This document shows positions 54,156 to 63,116 of a stretch of 64,000 nucleotides of DNA, piece after piece. The DNA is taken from the NCBI RefSeq assembly GCF_022414535.1, contig NZ_JADWYM010000002.1, forward strand, positions 1 to 64,000, written 5' to 3'. The DNA is from Streptomyces sp. MUM 2J (GTDB taxonomy: Bacteria; Actinomycetota; Actinomycetes; Streptomycetales; Streptomycetaceae). Position numbers and translations under genes: made by a program. The notes beneath the pieces were generated by a model, which saw nothing but the letters and a program-made list of their open reading frames with translations, ran no database searches and had not been told where the DNA came from. How positions within the stretch are numbered: the stretch's first letter is position 1; each line of letters starts with the position of its first letter.

Positions 54156-55031
54156 CTACTTGCGGTGCCGGTGCGCCAGTGCCTCGTACGACGCCGCGAG
54201 CGCCGGTGCCGCGGTGTCGTACGTCCGCTGCGCCACGCCCACGAAGAGGCAGTCCACGACCAGCAGTTGGCTGGTCCGCGAGGACATCGCGGCGGGGCGC
54301 AGCCCGGTCTCCCGGGAGGTCGAGGTGGTCAGCACGTGGTCGGCGTACTGGGTGACGGCGCTGTTCGGCCGCCCGGTGATGGCGACGGTGGTCGCGCCGT
54401 GCTCGAAGGCGACCCGCAGTGGTTCGATGACGTCACCGGTGGAACCGGAGTGGGTGATGGCGATCGCCACGTCCCCGGAACGCAGTTGGACGGCGTTGGT
54501 GACGGCGAGGTGCGGATCGCCGTGGGCGTGGGCTATCAGCCCTATCCGCAACAGCTTCTGGGCGAGGTCCTGGGCGACCAGTCCGGAGGCGCCGATGCCG
54601 TACACGTCGACACGGCGGGCGGCGGCCGCGGCGGTGACGGCGGCCCCGAGCTGGGCGGTGTCCAGGCCGGCGGCGGTGTCCGCGAGGGTCTGCCGCTCCT
54701 CGCAGGCGAGTTTGGCGACCACGTCGGCGATCGGGTCGTCGACCGAGATGCCGGGGGTGATGGTGGGCGCGCGGCCCGACTGCTGCTGGGCGGCGAGGCC
54801 GGCCAGGGCGAGGCGCAGGTCGCGGTAGCCGGGGTAGCCCAGGAGGCGGGCGGTGCGCACGACCGTCGCCTCGCTGGTGCCGGTGCGTTCGGCGAGGCCG
54901 GTGACCGTGAGGGCGGCGCAGCCGGCGGGGTCGTTCGCGACGGCCTCGGCGACGCGCTGCACGGAGCGGGTCATCGTGGGGGCGAGCGTGCGCACCTTGG
55001 AGGTCAGCGCGCCGCCGAAAATTTCCTTCAC
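54156..55031 (-). CDS. murR: RpiR/MurR-family regulator
   Basis: A 291-residue protein with an N-terminal HTH_6 domain (LAERTGTSEATVVRTARLLGY) and a C-terminal SIS domain (GIGASGLVAQDLAQKLLRIG, ITHSGSTGDVIEPL). It likely senses MurNAc-6-phosphate or a related sugar phosphate and controls murQ and the PTS gene. GTG 55031 is preferred because AGGAG lies 11 bases before it; GTG 55043 has only one base between the purine block and itself. Confidence 0.9.
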   Translation of the reverse strand: MKEIFGGALTSKVRTLAPTMTRSVQRVAEAVANDPAGCAALTVTGLAERTGTSEATVVRTARLLGYPGYRDLRLALAGLAAQQQSGRAPTITPGISVDDPIADVVAKLACEERQTLADTAAGLDTAQLGAAVTAAAAARRVDVYGIGASGLVAQDLAQKLLRIGLIAHAHGDPHLAVTNAVQLRSGDVAIAITHSGSTGDVIEPLRVAFEHGATTVAITGRPNSAVTQYADHVLTTSTSRETGLRPAAMSSRTSQLLVVDCLFVGVAQRTYDTAAPALAASYEALAHRHRK

Positions 55032-55097
55032 GTCCCGGGTCACTCCTGAAAGGTATTTTCGGCTCGGGTCGGGGTCAAGAGCGCGCACAATGGGGGG

Positions 55098-55481
55098 ATG
55101 GATCCCGTCAGCCCCCTGGAACAGGCCCTGCACGCGGCGCGCGCCCTGGTGCTCGCCGATCTCGTCGCGCACGAGGTCGCCGAGGCGGACGTGGTCTCGC
55201 TGGTGGAGGAGTCCGTCGCCCAGCGGCGCTGGTGGGTCGAGCAGTGGCCGGAGGGCGCCGGTTTCGTCGCGGGGCTGGTCGCCCAGGACGTGCAGGACGC
55301 CCTGCTGGACCGGTACGGCCGCTGGCCGCTGTGCCCGGTCTGCGGCGCCGGCGATCCGCACGCCCTGGAGGTCGAGCCGGAACTGGGGCCCGACCCGCAC
55401 TGGGTGTGTCACCAGGCGGGTGTGAAGGTCGCCGCGGTGGGATCGCTGGGCGGGGCGGTCGGCGGGGCGCCCCCGTCGTGA
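55098..55481 (+). CDS. Hypothetical protein with CxxC zinc knuckle
   Basis: A 127-residue protein with a helical N-terminal two-thirds (EQALHAARALVLADLVAHE, DVVSLVEESVAQRRWWVEQW) and a treble-clef-like CPVCGAGDPHALEV…WVCHQAG C-terminus. It overlaps the next gene by 4 nt (GTGA). Conserved in Streptomyces; function unknown. Divergent from murR, sharing about 66 bases of promoter region. Confidence 0.8.
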   Translation: MDPVSPLEQALHAARALVLADLVAHEVAEADVVSLVEESVAQRRWWVEQWPEGAGFVAGLVAQDVQDALLDRYGRWPLCPVCGAGDPHALEVEPELGPDPHWVCHQAGVKVAAVGSLGGAVGGAPPS

Positions 55482-55780
55482 CCGTCTACATCGATCCGCC
55501 CAGCTGGCCGGGGCACGGCCGCCTCTGGTCGCACCTGGTCAGCGACAGCTCCTACGGCGAACTGCACGCCTTCGCCGCCCGGTTGGGCGTGCCGCCGCGG
55601 GCCTTCGAACGCGACCACTACGACATCCCCTCCCACCGGTACGCCGACGCGGTGGGCGCGGGCGCGGTGGAGGTGAGCAGCCGGGAGGTGGTCCGGCTGC
55701 TGCACGGTGCCGGGCTGCGCCGGCGCAAGCGCCGCGCCGTCCCCGGCGGGACACCCGGCGCGGCGCAGGACGCCCGTTGA
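55478..55780 (+). CDS. DUF4031-domain protein
   Basis: A 100-residue protein starting VTVYIDPPSWPGHGRLWSHL, with HLVSDSSYGELHAFAARLGVP and DHYDIPSHRY typical of the DUF4031 family. GTG 55478 overlaps the stop of the preceding gene (GTGA). The family has no assigned biochemical role; conserved His and Asp residues suggest a metal or nucleotide site. The C-terminus is highly basic. Confidence 0.85.
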   Translation: MTVYIDPPSWPGHGRLWSHLVSDSSYGELHAFAARLGVPPRAFERDHYDIPSHRYADAVGAGAVEVSSREVVRLLHGAGLRRRKRRAVPGGTPGAAQDAR

Positions 55781-55888
55781 GCCGGCCGCGCGGCGCCCTC
55801 CGCGCGGCGCCCCGGCACTTCGAGGAGGAGGTGCCGGCGGGGGGCGCCGCGGACGGGCGCGCCCCTCGCGGCCGGTGCGGCGGAGCCG

Positions 55889-57010
55889 TCACCGGCGGCG
55901 CACGTACAACCGCAGCCCCGGTTCCAGGTCGTGCTGTTCGCGGGCCGTCCGTTCCTCCTCCACCGTCACCCGGGTGAATCCGGCCCGCTCCGCCACCCCC
56001 TGCGAGGCGCCGTTGCCGTCGTCGATGGCGGCGCACAGCAGCCGTACGCCGTCCCGCTCCAGTGCCCAGTCGGCGAGCGCCGTGAGCGCCTCGCTCGCGT
56101 AGCCGTGGCCGCGGGCGGACTCGGCGAGGTCGTAGCCGACCTCGGCCCGCTGCTCGTCGTCGGGTGCGCCGTGGAATCCCATGCCGCCGACGGCCCGCCC
56201 GTCCTCCTCCCGCACCAGGACGAAGAGCCCCCACTCCGGGCGGTGTACGCCCGCCTCGTACGTCTTGACGACCATGCCGGCGGCGTCGCGGGTGCCCTGG
56301 AACGGGCCGTCCTCGACCCAGGCGAAGCCGCCGTCGCCGCCGAGGACCAGGTCGCGGGCGGCGGCCGGGGTGACGCCGTGCAGGGTGAGGCGGCCGGCGG
56401 GGACGACGGGGGGCAGGTACCAGTGCCACCGGGTGACGGGGGCGCGGTCGGGCAGGTCGGCGCGGCCGGTGGCCCACAGCAGGGTGGGCCAGGCGGCGGG
56501 GCCGGGCCGGACGTGCGGGAAGAGGTGGGTGAGGACGTCCTCGGCGAGTCCGGCGGGCGGCTCGTAGGCCAGGCCGAGCCCTTCGGCGATGTCGTGCGTG
56601 TGCAGCAGCACTTCCGTGACGCCCATCGCGGCGAAGCCGGCGCGGTCCGCGCCGCGGAAGGGGAACGGGTGGAAGGCGCGGGCCTCGCGGGGCGCGGTGC
56701 GCACGGCCGCGGCGAGCAGGGCGCCGGTCGTCGCGATCACCTCCAGGACGTCCGCGTTGTCGGCCGGTTCGAGGCCGTCCTCGCTGCCGTCGAAGGTGAT
56801 CTCGAAGGGGGCGTACCGGTTCTGCACCCGGCCCGCCAACTGGCCCGCGTAGGCGATGAGATCGCTCGCGATGTGCTCGGCCGTGTGCCGGCAGCTCCAT
56901 TCCAGCCGGCCGGCCCGGACCCCGTCCCAGTCCCGGCCCGCCGCCGGCCGCAAGGTCTCCAGGCAGCTCCCGACGGCCTGCTCCACCTGATCTCCGCCCA
57001 CGATGCGCAT
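55889..57010 (-). CDS. Fusion of a DinB/MDMPI-like domain with a GNAT acetyltransferase
   Basis: A 373-residue protein. The N-terminal half (WSCRHTAEHIASDLIAYAGQLAGRVQ, LLHTHDIAEGLGL) looks like a mycothiol-dependent maleylpyruvate isomerase or DinB-like four-helix bundle, with the metal-type His residues in RHTAEH and HTHD. The C-terminal half is a GNAT domain (VGGMGFHGAPDDEQRAEVGYD, SARGHGYASEALTALADWAL). The fusion is coupled in one chain; function unknown, perhaps detoxification through mycothiol. ATG 57010 is the first start. Confidence 0.85.
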   Translation of the reverse strand: MRIVGGDQVEQAVGSCLETLRPAAGRDWDGVRAGRLEWSCRHTAEHIASDLIAYAGQLAGRVQNRYAPFEITFDGSEDGLEPADNADVLEVIATTGALLAAAVRTAPREARAFHPFPFRGADRAGFAAMGVTEVLLHTHDIAEGLGLAYEPPAGLAEDVLTHLFPHVRPGPAAWPTLLWATGRADLPDRAPVTRWHWYLPPVVPAGRLTLHGVTPAAARDLVLGGDGGFAWVEDGPFQGTRDAAGMVVKTYEAGVHRPEWGLFVLVREEDGRAVGGMGFHGAPDDEQRAEVGYDLAESARGHGYASEALTALADWALERDGVRLLCAAIDDGNGASQGVAERAGFTRVTVEEERTAREQHDLEPGLRLYVRRR

Positions 57011-57037
57011 GCGGGCAGCGTAGGCGGGCCCCCTCGG

Positions 57038-57682
57038 TCAGGGCGACAGCATTTCCAGCTCGGCGGTGAGGTTGCGGCGGGCGGTCGCGGCCCAGTTCTC
57101 CTGACCGTACGGAGTCCTGAACAACCGTGGCAGGTCCAGGAGTTGGCGCAGGATCGCGGCGCGGCCGGAGCGGAAGAGGTCGCTCGGCACGAAGTGGTAC
57201 TCCTCGCGCACCGCCGCGGTGTAGGCGGCGTACGCGGCCGGCGGCGCGGCGAGGATCGCCAGGTCGGCGTCGCACAGGACCTGGCCGTCGCGGTCGTCGT
57301 CGGCGGGGTCGTGGGTGACGGTGAGCCGGACCAGGCGGGCGACCTCGTCGGTCCTCGCCCGTGGCACCCCGGCCTCGGCCAGGGCGCGTTCGGCGAGGCG
57401 GGCGGAGCGTTCCTCGTTCTCGGACCGGTCGGGCAGGTAGACCGCGTCGTGGAACCAGGCCGCCAGGCGCACGGCGCCGGTGTCGGCGGCGTACCCCGCC
57501 AGCACGTCGATGTGGTCCAGGACCGCGGTGAGGTGCGTGAGCGTGTGGTAGTGGCGCTGCGGCTCCTGCCAGCGGGCGAGCAGGTCGTCGGCGTAGGGCG
57601 ACGGATCGGGGCCGGAGGCCCGGTCCCGTGCGTCGAGCAGGGTGCGGGCGAAGCGTGCGCGCAGGGCGTCGAGGTCGGCCAT
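57038..57682 (-). CDS. HD-domain metal-dependent hydrolase-like protein
   Basis: A 214-residue protein with an HD-superfamily core. RHYHTLTHLTAVLDHI supplies the first His, LAAWFHDAVY the HD pair, and CDADLAIL a late Asp. It resembles predicted metal-dependent HD phosphohydrolases near tRNA or nucleotide metabolism. It lies upstream of the fusion gene on the same strand with a 27-base gap, so the two may be co-transcribed. Substrate unknown. Confidence 0.88.
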   Translation of the reverse strand: MADLDALRARFARTLLDARDRASGPDPSPYADDLLARWQEPQRHYHTLTHLTAVLDHIDVLAGYAADTGAVRLAAWFHDAVYLPDRSENEERSARLAERALAEAGVPRARTDEVARLVRLTVTHDPADDDRDGQVLCDADLAILAAPPAAYAAYTAAVREEYHFVPSDLFRSGRAAILRQLLDLPRLFRTPYGQENWAATARRNLTAELEMLSP

Positions 57683-57819
57683 GCGGACATTGTGCCGCCG
57701 GTGCGACCCGCGCCGGGGCGCGGGTTCCGGCGCCGCGTGCGGCCGTAAGGGGGCGACATGTCCGCGGCCGGGCGCGGAGGGTGGGGCCTGTGGCGCGGGG
57801 TGCGGGCGTACTCTTGAAT

Positions 57820-57831
57820 TGGACTAGACCT
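57820..57831 (+). promoter_or_regulatory. Candidate DasR operator (dre) upstream of cutC
   Basis: TGGACTAGACCT matches 10 of 12 of the dre core TGGTCTAGACCA. It lies 34 bases before the cutC start, overlapping a promoter-like TTGAAT (57814-57819). Confidence 0.65.
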
Positions 57832-57864
57832 GTAGCCGCCGTCGACGACCATGAATGGGGTCCC

Positions 57865-58569
57865 ATGAGCAAGCGTGCAGTCCTGGAGGTGATCGCACTC
57901 GACGTCGAGGACGCGGTCGCCGCGCAGGCCGGAGGTGCGGACCGGCTGGAGCTGGTCGCCGACATGGCCGCCGACGGGCTCACCCCGTCCGTGGTGACCT
58001 TCGCCGGGATCCGTGCCGCGGTCGACATCGGCCTGCGTGTGATGCTGCGGCTGGCGGACGGCTTCGCCGCCGGGGACGTCCCACGGCTCGCGGGCGTCGC
58101 CGGGGAGCTGAGGGCCGCCGGGGCCGAGGAGTTCGTGCTCGGATTCCTGGACGCCGACGGCGCGGTGGACCTGGCGGCCGTCGAGCAGGTCGTCTCGGTG
58201 CTGGAAGGGTGCCGCTGGACCTTCCACCGCGCCATAGACCGCGCCGCCGACCGGGACGCGCTGCGCAAGGCGCTCGACGGACTGCCCGGGCTGGACACCT
58301 ATCTGACGGCCGGGTCCGCCGACGGCGTCGACGACGGGCTCCCCACCCTGCTCGCGGAGGCCCGGCTGCGCGGGGAGCCGGGGTACGAGCCGCAGATCCT
58401 GGTGGGCGGCGGGCTGCGGCTGGACCATGTGCCGTACCTGGCGGCCGCCGGGATCGACGGCTTCCACATCGGCGGAGCCGCGCGACCGGGCGGCTGGGCG
58501 GGCCCGGTCTCGGCGCAGGCGGTCGAGGAGTGGCGGCAGGCGCTGGACGCGGGCACCCCGGTCGCCTGA
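57865..58569 (+). CDS. cutC: CutC-family protein
   Basis: A 234-residue TIM-barrel protein with the start LEVIALDVEDAVAAQAGGADRLELV and WTFHRAIDRAADRDAL, TAGSADGVDDG and GGGLRLDHVPYLAAAG. The name comes from a proposed copper-homeostasis role that is weakly supported. A dre-like site right upstream suggests a link to GlcNAc metabolism instead. Confidence 0.88.
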   Translation: MSKRAVLEVIALDVEDAVAAQAGGADRLELVADMAADGLTPSVVTFAGIRAAVDIGLRVMLRLADGFAAGDVPRLAGVAGELRAAGAEEFVLGFLDADGAVDLAAVEQVVSVLEGCRWTFHRAIDRAADRDALRKALDGLPGLDTYLTAGSADGVDDGLPTLLAEARLRGEPGYEPQILVGGGLRLDHVPYLAAAGIDGFHIGGAARPGGWAGPVSAQAVEEWRQALDAGTPVA

Positions 58570-58701
58570 CCCGACCGGTCCCGCACCGCACGGGGCGTGC
58601 GACCCGCCCGACGCCGGCGCCCCCGGCGCCCGGTGGGTGCCGCCGGGTGCCACCGGGGTCCGGGCCGGTGCTGCGGCGGCGTGCCGGAACCGCGGTGGCC
58701 G

Positions 58702-60765
58702 TCAGGCCAGTTGAGGCGGCAGCGGCGCCGCGTGCGTCACGACCAGCCCGGACACCGCTCGGGTGAGGGCCACGTACAGGCGACGCAGGCCGGTGCGCTC
58801 GTCCGGTTCGCCGTCCACCACCGCCTGCGGTTCGTCGAGAACGACATAGTCGTACTCCAGGCCCTTGGCCAGGGACGCCGGGACCAGGGTCAGCCGGGTC
58901 AGCTCGGTCGTCTCCTCACCCGGAGCCAGATACCCGATCCCCGCCGCCGTCAGGGCCGCGGCGAGTGCCGGGACCCGGGCGTCGGCCGCGATCAGGCCGG
59001 TCGAGCCCTCGTTGCGGAGCAGCTCCGCGCAGGCGGCGACCACGTCGGCGGTCTCCGCCACGGTGCGCAGGTCGAAGAACCCCGGGTTCTCACGGACCGA
59101 GGCCACCGGCGCGAGCCCCGGGGCGATGTGCGGCAGCAGGCGGGAGGCGTAGGCGATGACGTCGGTGGGGACACGGAAGCCCGCCGTCAGCTCCTCCACC
59201 ACCGCGTCCGACTTGCCCAGGTGGGCCAGTGCCTCACTCCAGCTCCGCGTCGCCCAGGGCGTGGTGCCCTGCGCCAGATCGCCGAGGACGGTCGCCGAAC
59301 CGGTGGTGCAGCGACGGCCCACCGCCCGGTACTGCATGGGAGACAGATCCTGCGCCTCGTCGAGCACCACGTGCCCCAGGGAGTGCGTGCGCCGGACCAG
59401 GTCGGCCGCCTCGTCGACGAGGACGGCGTCCGCCGCCGACCACTTCGCCGACCTCACGCTCCGCGCCGGCCTCGCCCAGAGGACGGCCTTCTGCTCGTCC
59501 TCGCCGAGCACCCCCCGCGCGTGCTCGGCGAGGAACGCCGCGTCCGTCAGCAGGCGCAGCACGAGCTTCGCCGGGTCGACGGCCGGCCACAGGGCCTTCA
59601 CCGCCGCCTTCACCGCGCTGTTGCGGGCCACCGCGTCCTGCACCCGGTCGTCCGGCGCCTCGCCCGAGCGCTCCATCTGCACCAGCACGGCGTGCGCGAT
59701 ACGCTGCGGCAGGGCCTCGCGGGCGGCACCGTAGCGGATGTCGCGGTCGAGCAACTCGCGGACGATCTCCTCCAGTTCGCAGGCCGGAACCCGCCACCGC
59801 CGCGAACCGCGCACCACGACGACCGGCTCGGTCGGCAGGGCCACGTGCGAGCGCAGCGCCCTCCTGAGCACCTCGGCCATCCGGGCGTCGCCCTTGACGA
59901 GCGCCGCGGCGGCCCCGTCCGTACCGCGCACCTCCACGTGCGCCACCAGGTCGTCGACCGTGGCCTGCTGCACGCTCAACTCGCCCAGCGCCGGCAGGAC
60001 CTGCTCGATGTAGTGAAGGAAGGACCGGTTCGGCCCGATGACGAGCGTGCCGGTGCGGGCCAGCCGCTCCCGGTGGGCGTAGAGGAGGTAGGCCACCCGG
60101 TGCAGACCGACCGCGGTCTTCCCGGTCCCCGGGCCGCCCTGCACACACACCGTGCCGCCCAGCCCCGACCGCACGATCTCGTCCTGCTCGGGCTGGATGG
60201 TGGCGACGATGTCCCGCATCGGGCCGACCCGCGGACGTTCGATCTCCTGCTGGAGCAGCTTGCTGGTACGGGCCGCCTCCCCCGGGTCGGACAGGTGCTC
60301 GTCCTCGTACGCCGTGAGCTCGCCGCCGGTGTAGCCGAAACGGCGGCGCAGCCCGACGTCCATCGGGTCCTTCTTCGACGCCCGGTAGAACGGCTGCGAC
60401 ACCGGCGCACGCCAGTCGATCACCATCGGATCGCCCTCGGCGTCGTGCACGTGACGGCGCCCGATGTAGAAGCGCTCGCCCCGGGCCCCCTCGGCCTGCT
60501 CCGCGCCGGGTGCGTGCAGGTAGTCGAGCCGGCCGAAGAACAGGGGCGTGCCGCTGAGGTCGGCCAGGGCCTTGATCCGCTCGTCGATCTGGTGGGCCAG
60601 CGCCTTGGCGTTCACCCAGTTCGCGGTCACGTCGCTGATGTCGAGCGCCTCGACGTCCTCGCGCATCGCCCGCAGAGCGGCACGTGAGGAGGCCAGGTGG
60701 GCTCGCTCGCGCGCGAGCGGGTCGTCAAAGGGCGCGGCGGTGGTCGCGGCGGCGGGCGTGGACAA
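58702..60765 (-). CDS. helD: HelD-like RNA polymerase recycling/UvrD-family helicase
   Basis: A 687-residue SF1 ATPase. The N-terminal coiled coil (about 15-60) precedes Walker A GGPGTGKT (210-217), with HVVLDEAQDLSPMQYRAVG as Walker B and AGFRVPTD and LYVALTRAV further on. HelD proteins release RNA polymerase from DNA. TTG 60765 is chosen because GGAGG lies eight bases upstream and the frame before it lacks coding character. Confidence 0.85.
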   Translation of the reverse strand: MSTPAAATTAAPFDDPLARERAHLASSRAALRAMREDVEALDISDVTANWVNAKALAHQIDERIKALADLSGTPLFFGRLDYLHAPGAEQAEGARGERFYIGRRHVHDAEGDPMVIDWRAPVSQPFYRASKKDPMDVGLRRRFGYTGGELTAYEDEHLSDPGEAARTSKLLQQEIERPRVGPMRDIVATIQPEQDEIVRSGLGGTVCVQGGPGTGKTAVGLHRVAYLLYAHRERLARTGTLVIGPNRSFLHYIEQVLPALGELSVQQATVDDLVAHVEVRGTDGAAAALVKGDARMAEVLRRALRSHVALPTEPVVVVRGSRRWRVPACELEEIVRELLDRDIRYGAAREALPQRIAHAVLVQMERSGEAPDDRVQDAVARNSAVKAAVKALWPAVDPAKLVLRLLTDAAFLAEHARGVLGEDEQKAVLWARPARSVRSAKWSAADAVLVDEAADLVRRTHSLGHVVLDEAQDLSPMQYRAVGRRCTTGSATVLGDLAQGTTPWATRSWSEALAHLGKSDAVVEELTAGFRVPTDVIAYASRLLPHIAPGLAPVASVRENPGFFDLRTVAETADVVAACAELLRNEGSTGLIAADARVPALAAALTAAGIGYLAPGEETTELTRLTLVPASLAKGLEYDYVVLDEPQAVVDGEPDERTGLRRLYVALTRAVSGLVVTHAAPLPPQLA

Positions 60766-61038
60766 GGGGGTGCCTCCGGAAGGCCTGTCACGGGGGGTGA
60801 CGGGGGACGACTTCTGGGACCGTCCGGTTACCGACCGGGCGGCGGCGCTCCGGTGAAGGGAGGCGGGCAAGAGCGGAGATTCTAGGCGACGGGCGGAAGG
60901 CGCGGCCAGCGTATTTCCCGGCCCGCACGGGCCGTCGGCCCCTAGGGGACGCGGGCCGGACCGCCCCGGGGAATCACCGGGGCCGGAGCATCCCCCGGAC
61001 CGATGCGGTCCTTATGTCGGAAATACCACCATGGAGAC

Positions 61039-61236
61039 ATGAGTGCAGCGACCCTGTCCCCCGCCCCCGAGCCCGTCCGTCCGACCGGCGCCACCTCTGT
61101 CGTCGGGACCCACCGCCACCCCCTGGGCGACGCCCTGCGCGCCGTCCGGGTCTTCGTCCGCGCCGCGTTCGACGTGATCGTCCTGGGCGAGTACGGGGAG
61201 GAGGCGGGCGTACGGCGCCGAGGGCGCCCTGAGTGA
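61039..61236 (+). CDS. Small conserved hypothetical protein
   Basis: A 65-residue soluble protein: a Pro-rich start, then LGDALRAVRVFVRAAFDVIVLGEYGEEAG and a basic tail. I recognise the pattern as conserved next to the XPB helicase in Streptomyces. GAGAC and GGAGAC lie before ATG 61039. Function unknown. The hydrophobic stretch is short for a membrane helix. Confidence 0.75.
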   Translation: MSAATLSPAPEPVRPTGATSVVGTHRHPLGDALRAVRVFVRAAFDVIVLGEYGEEAGVRRRGRPE

Positions 61237-61445
61237 CCCCGGCGCGGCGCCGCCGTCCGGCATGCCCCAGCGCCCCGCCGGCCGCCGGGTGCTGCCCCGG
61301 CCACGACGCCGGCCGGTCCACCGCGCCGGGCCGCCGCTGCCTCCGCGCTGCCGTCGGCGATCATCCCGCCGCCGCGATCCGGCACCGGGTGTCCCGCACC
61401 TCCCCGCCAGGAACAGCTCCCTGGCCTGCGGCGTTCCCGCCGCCC

Positions 61446-63089
61446 TCACACCTCCCCGGCCAGCAGCTCGTCCGCGTCCACGATCCGGTAGGCGTACCCC
61501 TGCTCCGCCAGGAACCGCTGCCGGTGCGCGGCGAAGTCCTGGTCGATGGTGTCCCGGGCCACCACGGAGTAGAAGTGGGCCTGGTGGCCGTCGGACTTCG
61601 GACGCAGCACCCGGCCCAGGCGCTGGGCCTCCTCCTGGCGGGAGCCGAAGGTGCCCGACACCTGGACGGCGACCGTGGCCTCCGGCAGGTCGATGGAGAA
61701 GTTGGCGACCTTCGACACGACCAGGACGCTGATCTCGCCCTCCCGGAACGCGTCGAAGAGCTTCTCCCGCTGCGCGTTGGAGGTCTCGCCCTTGATCACC
61801 GGCGCGCCGAGATGCTCCCCCAGCTCGTCCAGCTGGTCGATGTACTGGCCGATGACGAGGATCTGCTGGCCCGCGAACCGGCGGACGATCGCCTCGGTGA
61901 CCTTCCGCTTGGTGTCCGTCGTCGCACAGAAGCGGTACTTCTCCTCCGTCTCGGCCGTCGCGTACGCGAGCCGCTCGGAGTCGGTCAGGTTCACCCGGAC
62001 CTCGACGCAGTCGGCGGGCGCGATGTAGCCCTGCGCCTCGATCTCCTTCCACGGCGCGTCGAACCGCTTCGGACCGATCAGGGAGAAGACGTCGGACTCC
62101 CGCCCGTCCTCCCGCACCAGCGTCGCGGTCAGGCCGAGGCGGCGGCGGGCCTGGAGATCGGCGGTGAACTTGAAGACGGGGGCGGGCAGCAGGTGCACCT
62201 CGTCGTAGACGATCAGACCCCAGTCCCGGGAGTCGAACAGCTCCAGATGCGGGTAGACGCCCTTGCGCCGCGTCGTCAGCACCTGGTACGTGGCGATGGT
62301 GACGGGCCGGATCTCCTTCCGCGTGCCGCTGTACTCGCCGATCTCGTCCTCGGTCAGCGACGTCCGCCTCACCAGCTCGTGCTTCCACTGCCGCGCCGAG
62401 ACCGTGTTGGTGACGAGGATCAGCGTCGTCGACTTGGCCTGTGACATCGCCCCGGCCCCGACCAGCGTCTTGCCCGCGCCACAGGGCAGGACGACCACAC
62501 CGGACCCGCCGTGCCAGAAGTTCTCCACCGCCTGCTTCTGGTACGGCCGCAGGGCCCAGCCGTCCTCGTGCAGCTCGATGGGGTGGGCCTCGCCGTCGAC
62601 GTACCCGGCGAGGTCCTCCGCGGGCCAGCCCAGCTTGAGCAGGGTCTGCTTGATCTGGCCGCGTTCGGACGGGTGCACGACGACGGTGTCCGGGTCGATC
62701 CGCGCGCCGACCAGCGGGGCCACCCGCTTGGAGCGCAGCACCTCCTCCAGCACCGGCCGGTCGGTGCTGGCCAGCACCAGCCCGTGCGCCGGATGCTTCA
62801 GCAGACTGAGCCGCCCGTAGCGGTCCATCGTCTCGGCGACGTCGACGAGCAACGCGTGCGGCACGGGGTAGCGGCTGTACTGCACCAGCGCGTCCACCAC
62901 CTGCTCGGCGTCGTGGCCGGCCGCCCGCGCGTTCCACAGCCCGAGGGGTGTCACCCGGTAGGTGTGGATGTGCTCGGGTGCCCGCTCCAGTTCCGCGAAG
63001 GGCGCGATGGCGCGACGGCACGCGTCGGCCTGCTCGTGGTCGACCTCCAGGAGCAGCGTCTTGTCCGACTGGACGATTAGGCAGGACAC
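61446..63089 (-). CDS. DNA repair helicase XPB
   Basis: A 547-residue SF2 helicase related to archaeal and eukaryotic XPB/Rad25. Walker A LPCGAGKTLVGAGAM, DEVH (Walker B, VYDEVHLLPAP), LTATLVREDGRE, and motif VI QEEAQRLGRVLRPK are present, with the N-terminal damage-recognition-like domain. It unwinds DNA in repair. The start is GTG 63089 with GGAGG ahead. Its first residues (MSCLIVQSDK) differ from the NGPLIVQSDK-like start I recall, next to the serine integrase. It may have lost its native start and promoter. Confidence 0.93.
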   Translation of the reverse strand: MSCLIVQSDKTLLLEVDHEQADACRRAIAPFAELERAPEHIHTYRVTPLGLWNARAAGHDAEQVVDALVQYSRYPVPHALLVDVAETMDRYGRLSLLKHPAHGLVLASTDRPVLEEVLRSKRVAPLVGARIDPDTVVVHPSERGQIKQTLLKLGWPAEDLAGYVDGEAHPIELHEDGWALRPYQKQAVENFWHGGSGVVVLPCGAGKTLVGAGAMSQAKSTTLILVTNTVSARQWKHELVRRTSLTEDEIGEYSGTRKEIRPVTIATYQVLTTRRKGVYPHLELFDSRDWGLIVYDEVHLLPAPVFKFTADLQARRRLGLTATLVREDGRESDVFSLIGPKRFDAPWKEIEAQGYIAPADCVEVRVNLTDSERLAYATAETEEKYRFCATTDTKRKVTEAIVRRFAGQQILVIGQYIDQLDELGEHLGAPVIKGETSNAQREKLFDAFREGEISVLVVSKVANFSIDLPEATVAVQVSGTFGSRQEEAQRLGRVLRPKSDGHQAHFYSVVARDTIDQDFAAHRQRFLAEQGYAYRIVDADELLAGEV

Positions 63090-63116
63090 ACATACCTCCG
63101 CAGATAGGGTCGTCTC

